Shown here: piece after piece, positions 60,544-64,000 of the stretch
How the letters are laid out: each line of letters starts with the position of its first letter
How positions within the stretch are numbered: position 1 is the first letter of the stretch
Translations under genes and position numbers: made by a program
NCBI GenBank assembly: GCA_020199905.1
Contig: JAIVJS010000012.1
Location: forward strand, 18,877-82,876
Origin: Acidobacteriota bacterium
GTDB taxonomy: Bacteria > Acidobacteriota > Thermoanaerobaculia > UBA5066 > Gp7-AA6
Direction: 5' to 3'
Length of the DNA stretch: 64,000 bases
Notes under the pieces: model-generated
What the model saw: only the letters and a program-made list of their open reading frames with translations
Database searches by the model: none
Told to the model about the DNA's origin: nothing

Positions 60544-62084
60544 AGGGGTATGTTCCCGTGCTTCTTCTTCGGGAGCGAGACTCTCTTTCCTTCGAGCAGG
60601 CCGAACGCCTGGATCAGTTTTTCGCGGGTCTCCGACGGCTCGATGACCTGGTCGACGTAGCCTCGCCTGGCGGCGATGTACGGGTTCGCGAAGTTGTCCA
60701 CGTACTCGGCGACCTTCTCCGCTCTCTTCTCCGGCGGGGCGTCCGGCGGCAGCTCGCGGCGGTAAAGGACGTTCACCGCTCCCTCGGGGCCCATCACGGC
60801 GATCTCCGCGGTCGGGTAGGCGAAGTTGAAATCGGTGGCGATGTCCTTGGAGAGCATGACGCAGTACGCCCCCCCGTACGCCTTGCGCGTGACGACGGAG
60901 ACCTTTGGGACCGTGGCCTCGGCAAACGCGTAGAGCAGCTTGGCGCCGTGGCGGATGATCCCGCCGTATTCCTGCTGGGTACCGGGAAGAAACCCCGGCA
61001 CGTCTTCGAAGACGAGCAGCGGAATGTTGAACGCGTCGCAGAAGCGCACGAAGCGCGCCGCCTTGACGGACGCGTCGATGTCCAGAACCCCGGCGAGGTG
61101 CATCGGCTGATTCGCCACGACTCCGATCGAGCGCCCCCCGAGGCGCCCGAAACCGCAGAGGATGTTCTGCGCGAAGGCGCCCTGGACCTCGAGGAAGAGC
61201 CCGCCATCCGCCACCCGGCGCACGAGCTCGGCCATGTCGTACGGCCGGTTCGGCTCCTCCGGGATGAAGGAGTCGAGCTCGGACGCGCTGCGCGGCGGAT
61301 CGAGGGCCTCCGTGCGAGGCGGATCGTCGAGGTTGTTCGAAGGCAGATAAGAGAGAAGCTGCCGGATCCCCGCCAGCACGGCCTCGTCGTTCTTACGCAC
61401 GAAATGGGCGACGCCCGAGACGGCGGAATGCGTGCGCGAGCCTCCGAGGTCTTCTTTCGTCACTTCCTCGTGCGTCACGGTCCGAATGACGTCCGGTCCC
61501 GTGACGAAGAGGTACGAGGTCTTCTCCGTCATGAAGATGAAGTCGGTGATCGCCGGCGAATACACGGCGCCCCCGGCGCACGGTCCGAGGATCGCGGAGA
61601 TCTGGGGCACGACACCGGAGGCCCGCGTGTTCCGGAGAAAGACCTTCGAGTAGCCGGCGAGCGACACGACGCCTTCCTGGATCCTCGCTCCCCCGGAGTC
61701 GTTCAGGCCGATGATCGGCGCTCCGTTCTGGACGGCCAGATCCATCACCTTGCAGATCTTTTCCGCGTTCGACTCGGAGAGCGACCCTCCGAAGATGGTG
61801 AAGTCCTGCGCGAAGACGTAGACGGCGCGGCCGTCGATTCTCCCCGCGCCGCAGACGACTCCGTCTCCCGGAAACGACGTCTTCTCCATGCCGAAATCCC
61901 GGCACCGGTGGACCACGAAAGGATCGAGCTCGAGAAACGATCCGGGGTCGAGAAGGAGCTCGACGCGCTCGTGGGCCGAGAGCTTCCCCTCCGCATGCTG
62001 GCGCGCCAGCCGTTCGGGGCCGCCCCCTTCGCGGATGCGGTCCCGCAGCGCCTCGAGATCCGCGATCCTCTTTTCGACGGTCAT
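60540..62084 (-). CDS. Acyl-CoA carboxylase, carboxyltransferase (beta) subunit
   Basis: A 514-residue carboxyltransferase of the PccB/MccB class. The crotonase-like fold shows [48 protein letters not shown] (first CoA/oxyanion region) and later [34 protein letters not shown] and [11 protein letters not shown]. It transfers carboxyl from biotin to acetyl- or propionyl-CoA. The ATG at 62084 is the internal start of [14 protein letters not shown]; the longer open frame upstream is repeat DNA. Substrate choice cannot be read with certainty, though the order of motifs favours propionyl-CoA. Confidence 0.92.
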   Translation of the reverse strand: MTVEKRIADLEALRDRIREGGGPERLARQHAEGKLSAHERVELLLDPGSFLELDPFVVHRCRDFGMEKTSFPGDGVVCGAGRIDGRAVYVFAQDFTIFGGSLSESNAEKICKVMDLAVQNGAPIIGLNDSGGARIQEGVVSLAGYSKVFLRNTRASGVVPQISAILGPCAGGAVYSPAITDFIFMTEKTSYLFVTGPDVIRTVTHEEVTKEDLGGSRTHSAVSGVAHFVRKNDEAVLAGIRQLLSYLPSNNLDDPPRTEALDPPRSASELDSFIPEEPNRPYDMAELVRRVADGGLFLEVQGAFAQNILCGFGRLGGRSIGVVANQPMHLAGVLDIDASVKAARFVRFCDAFNIPLLVFEDVPGFLPGTQQEYGGIIRHGAKLLYAFAEATVPKVSVVTRKAYGGAYCVMLSKDIATDFNFAYPTAEIAVMGPEGAVNVLYRRELPPDAPPEKRAEKVAEYVDNFANPYIAARRGYVDQVIEPSETREKLIQAFGLLEGKRVSLPKKKHGNIPL

Positions 62085-62156
62085 GGGGGGAAAAGCTATC
62101 AGCAAGCGGCTTGGCCGCGGCAGGGGGAAGGCGACAGGCGGGAGGGGGACGGGCCC

Positions 62157-62209
62157 GGGAGCCGAGCGACCAACGGGAGCGAGACGGCCGCGGTACTCCG
62201 CGGTCAACT
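62157..62209. repeat. Single inverted copy of the 58-bp repeat
   Basis: Matches the reverse complement of the third unit at 40388-40437 at nearly every base, 22 kb away and just upstream of the carboxyltransferase gene. Next to it, at about 62250-62275, lies a short AACGCTC/AAACGCTC array. Confidence 0.9.
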
Positions 62210-62273
62210 AGAATGTGGAATCGAAAAAGACCCTTCGGATCGAACCCGAAGCTCAACGCTAAACGCTCGGCCG

Positions 62274-62552
62274 CTAAAGAACGATCCCCCTCTGCTCGGC
62301 GAGCTTTCTTCGTATCCTCCGGAAGAGCTCCTGGCCATCGACGCGGCCGGAGGCGATCTCCGCTCTGGCCGCTTCCATCATCCGCCGGGCTTCCTCATCG
62401 AGCGTGCGCTCCTTCTCGACTTCCTCCGCGAGCGCCGCGAGCACCGAGCCGCGCAACGCGCCCGGCACGCGCTCCTCGAAGAGCTTTCGCCCCGCGAGGC
62501 CGCGCGCGGCCCTCACCGCGATGAATTCCTTGCGGGTGTCGGCGGCGCCCAT
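62274..62552 (-). CDS. DUF507-family small helical protein
   Basis: A 92-residue highly charged, mostly helical protein. It starts MGAADTRKEFIAVRAARGLA at the ATG at 62552 and has the DUF507 pattern of a long helix ending KLAEQRGIVL. The family, present in several Gram-negative phyla, has no characterised function. There is no signal peptide. It lies divergent from tldD (100 bp apart), and its stop region contains a period-7 array, in line with other gene ends here. Confidence 0.8.
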   Translation of the reverse strand: MGAADTRKEFIAVRAARGLAGRKLFEERVPGALRGSVLAALAEEVEKERTLDEEARRMMEAARAEIASGRVDGQELFRRIRRKLAEQRGIVL

Positions 62553-62575
62553 CGGCGCAGTATAGCCGCGGGCTT

Positions 62576-62640
62576 TCCGACCTTCCGACCTTCCGACCTT
62601 CCGGCCGCCTTCCGCCTTTCGAGCCGCCGATCCATCGTAC
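62576..62640. repeat. Period-8 variant array (CCTTCCGA units)
   Basis: Three CCTTCCGA units followed by looser CCGCCTT units, between the divergent DUF507 and tldD genes. The 8-bp period distinguishes it from the other arrays. Confidence 0.8.
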
Positions 62641-62652
62641 CCTTGTCGGCCG

Positions 62653-63975
62653 ATGGAACTGGACGCCCCGCGCATCGCCGGATGGATCGAGCCTCTCGCG
62701 AAACGCCCCGGCGAGCTCGCCGAGGTTTTCGTCGAGAGCCGGCGCGAAGCCGTTCTCGAGCTCGAGGACGGGCAGGTCACCGGACTGCGCGCCGCGCGGA
62801 TCAGCGGGATCTCGGCGCGGTGGGCCCATGCCGGCGCGGAAAGCCTCGCGTTCGTCTCTCGCGCGGACGAAGCCGGCGCCCGCGACTGCGTTCGGGCCCT
62901 CCAGGTCTCGCTCGGCCGCGCGCCCCTGCCGTCTCGCGCTGGCTCTCCCCCTCCTCCGGAGACACCCGCGGAGAGCTCCGATCTGGAGCGCTGGAGCCGC
63001 CGGTTGACCGCCGTGCTCGCGCGGCACGCGCCGCGTCACCGGCTGCGGTGGACCCTCGTGGAAAGCGCGCGGCAGGTCATCCCGTCGAAGGGCGCGGCCG
63101 CCTCCTTCTCGCGCAGGCTTCTCTCCCTCGAGGGGACCTTCCGCGCCGCCTCCCGGCGCGGCGACGAGACGCGCGCGTTCGCGTTCCACGCTCCCGACTC
63201 GGACGCGACCGCGGACGAGCTGCGCAACGCCTTCGCGCACGCCGTCGAGCCGCGCGACGCACCCGTCCCGTGCGGCGACGGCGCCATGGACATCCTGCTC
63301 GCGCAGGGCTGCGCCGCCGTTCTGTTCCACGAGATCCTCGCTCATCCGCTCGAAGCCGGCGAGGCGTCGCTGCTCTCCACCCTCGAGCAGGCGCGCGTGG
63401 CGATTCCTGAGCTCGACGTGCGGGACGACCCGACCCGCCTCGAGCTCTTCGGCGGCTACGAGCGCGACGACGAGGGAGTGAAGCCACGCGCCGTGAAGCT
63501 TCTCGACGGAGGGCTCCTCGCCGGGCGGCTCCTCGGCCAGGGACACGCCCCCCCGGGAGGGTCGACCGGGCACGCCCGGCGCGCCGCTCCCTCCGATTCT
63601 CCCCTTCCGCGAAGCTCGAACGTGATGGTGGCGGCGGGGCATGCGACCGCGGACGAGATGGCGCGACGCCTCGGCAACGGCCTCTGGATCGGCGACCTCC
63701 GCGGCGGATCGGTTGAGCTTTCCAGCGGCCGGTTTCGCCTGCGATTCCCCCGTGCGCGCCGGATCCGCCGGGGACGCCTCGCCGACGAGTGCGGCGCGGG
63801 CGTCCTCTCGGGAGAGATTCTTTCGACCCTGAAGGCCATCGAGCCCGGCCTCGGGCGGGAGGTGCGTCCCTATCGCGCGCTCGGATGGTGCTCCCGGGCG
63901 GGCCAGGTGGTTCCCGTTCAGGGAGCCGCTCCCGACATTCTGATCCGCGGCATGTCGGTTCGTTCGAGCGCATGA
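62653..63975 (+). CDS. tldD: TldD-family metalloprotease
   Basis: A 440-residue TldD. The metal-binding motif is HEILAH (226-231, HExxxH) in AAVLFHEILAHPLE; other markers are GRLLGQGH and STGHARRA. TldD and TldE form a protease that, in E. coli, trims the modified peptide microcin B17 and degrades CcdA; its general substrate is unknown. The N-terminal 200 residues include an Ala/Pro insertion (about 92-108). It is shorter than E. coli TldD (about 480). The stop overlaps the next start (ATGA). Confidence 0.9.
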   Translation: MELDAPRIAGWIEPLAKRPGELAEVFVESRREAVLELEDGQVTGLRAARISGISARWAHAGAESLAFVSRADEAGARDCVRALQVSLGRAPLPSRAGSPPPPETPAESSDLERWSRRLTAVLARHAPRHRLRWTLVESARQVIPSKGAAASFSRRLLSLEGTFRAASRRGDETRAFAFHAPDSDATADELRNAFAHAVEPRDAPVPCGDGAMDILLAQGCAAVLFHEILAHPLEAGEASLLSTLEQARVAIPELDVRDDPTRLELFGGYERDDEGVKPRAVKLLDGGLLAGRLLGQGHAPPGGSTGHARRAAPSDSPLPRSSNVMVAAGHATADEMARRLGNGLWIGDLRGGSVELSSGRFRLRFPRARRIRRGRLADECGAGVLSGEILSTLKAIEPGLGREVRPYRALGWCSRAGQVVPVQGAAPDILIRGMSVRSSA

Positions 63976-64000
63976 GCGGCGCCGTTCTCCGCCAGGAGCT
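63972..64000 (+). CDS. Start of the next gene, probably TldE/PmbA
   Basis: An ATG overlapping the tldD stop opens a frame MSGAVLRQE that runs off the window. TldE (PmbA) is the usual neighbour of TldD and its partner subunit; the nine residues seen cannot confirm it. Confidence 0.5.

Noticed and set aside
60348-63410. A frame of 1020 codons on the plus strand, antisense to the carboxyltransferase and overlapping tldD.
   Set aside because: It contradicts two well-supported genes and shows no recognisable domain. Another GC-driven shadow.

Overview
The window is a high-GC chromosomal segment from a Gram-negative bacterium. It has lptD, three Oar-like TonB-dependent receptors that each carry (or carried) an N-terminal carboxypeptidase-like domain, two GWxTD-domain proteins, a Ser/Thr kinase with TolB-like and TPR regions, and long-form biotin-dependent acyl-CoA carboxylase genes. 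Together these point to Acidobacteriota, possibly the Thermoanaerobaculia side; this is inferred from gene content, not from a marker gene. There is no rRNA operon, CRISPR array, prophage or intact insertion sequence.

Layout. 1-4200: a secreted protein with a duplicated domain, a wrecked TDT-type transporter and a TonB-dependent receptor. 4221-4489: a selenocysteine tRNA and tRNA-Ala(GGC). 4.8-6.8 kb: five small minus-strand genes (lipoprotein, LysM, GlsB-like membrane protein, two unknowns). 7-14 kb: GlcG/HbpS-like lipoprotein, receptor-type kinase, hflX, a TIGR02757 protein and a TlpA-like thioredoxin. 13.9-21.3 kb: a minus-strand respiratory operon (four-cluster ferredoxin, HEAT protein, Rieske, split cytochrome b, octahaem cytochrome c with a coiled coil, small membrane subunit). 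21.5-29.5 kb: DUF255 protein, a deacetylase with a repeat insertion, an S9 peptidase and a broken LssY-type gene. 29.6-35 kb: UbiA prenyltransferase, a fused prenol/prenyl-phosphate kinase, and three dTDP-rhamnose genes. 35-41.6 kb: lptD, CoA-transferase A/B, methyltransferase, thiolase. 41.8-50.6 kb: ruvX-mltG, a pseudokinase-TonB fusion, two DsbA-like proteins around a phosphodiesterase lipoprotein. 49.6-57.9 kb: two tandem copies of a receptor + GWxTD pair, the second with both 5' ends missing. 58-62 kb: acyl-CoA carboxylase (carrier, biotin carboxylase, carboxyltransferase) interrupted by a four-helix-bundle gene. End: DUF507 and TldD/TldE.

How the genes work together. The respiratory operon should pass electrons from quinol through Rieske/cytochrome b to a membrane-anchored octahaem wire. 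Thiolase plus CoA transferase can process acetoacetate. The fused kinase could feed a prenyl diphosphate to the adjacent UbiA enzyme.

The most unusual structure is not a gene. About seventeen intergenic sites hold short tandem arrays, almost all with a 7-bp period, whose unit differs from site to site but fits a loose family (GGGAAAC, GGGAATC, GAGAGTT, GAGCGTT, GCGAAAC and similar). Many occur as facing inverted pairs, abut or supply stop codons, and at two places appear to be translated. Two other dispersed repeat families are also present.
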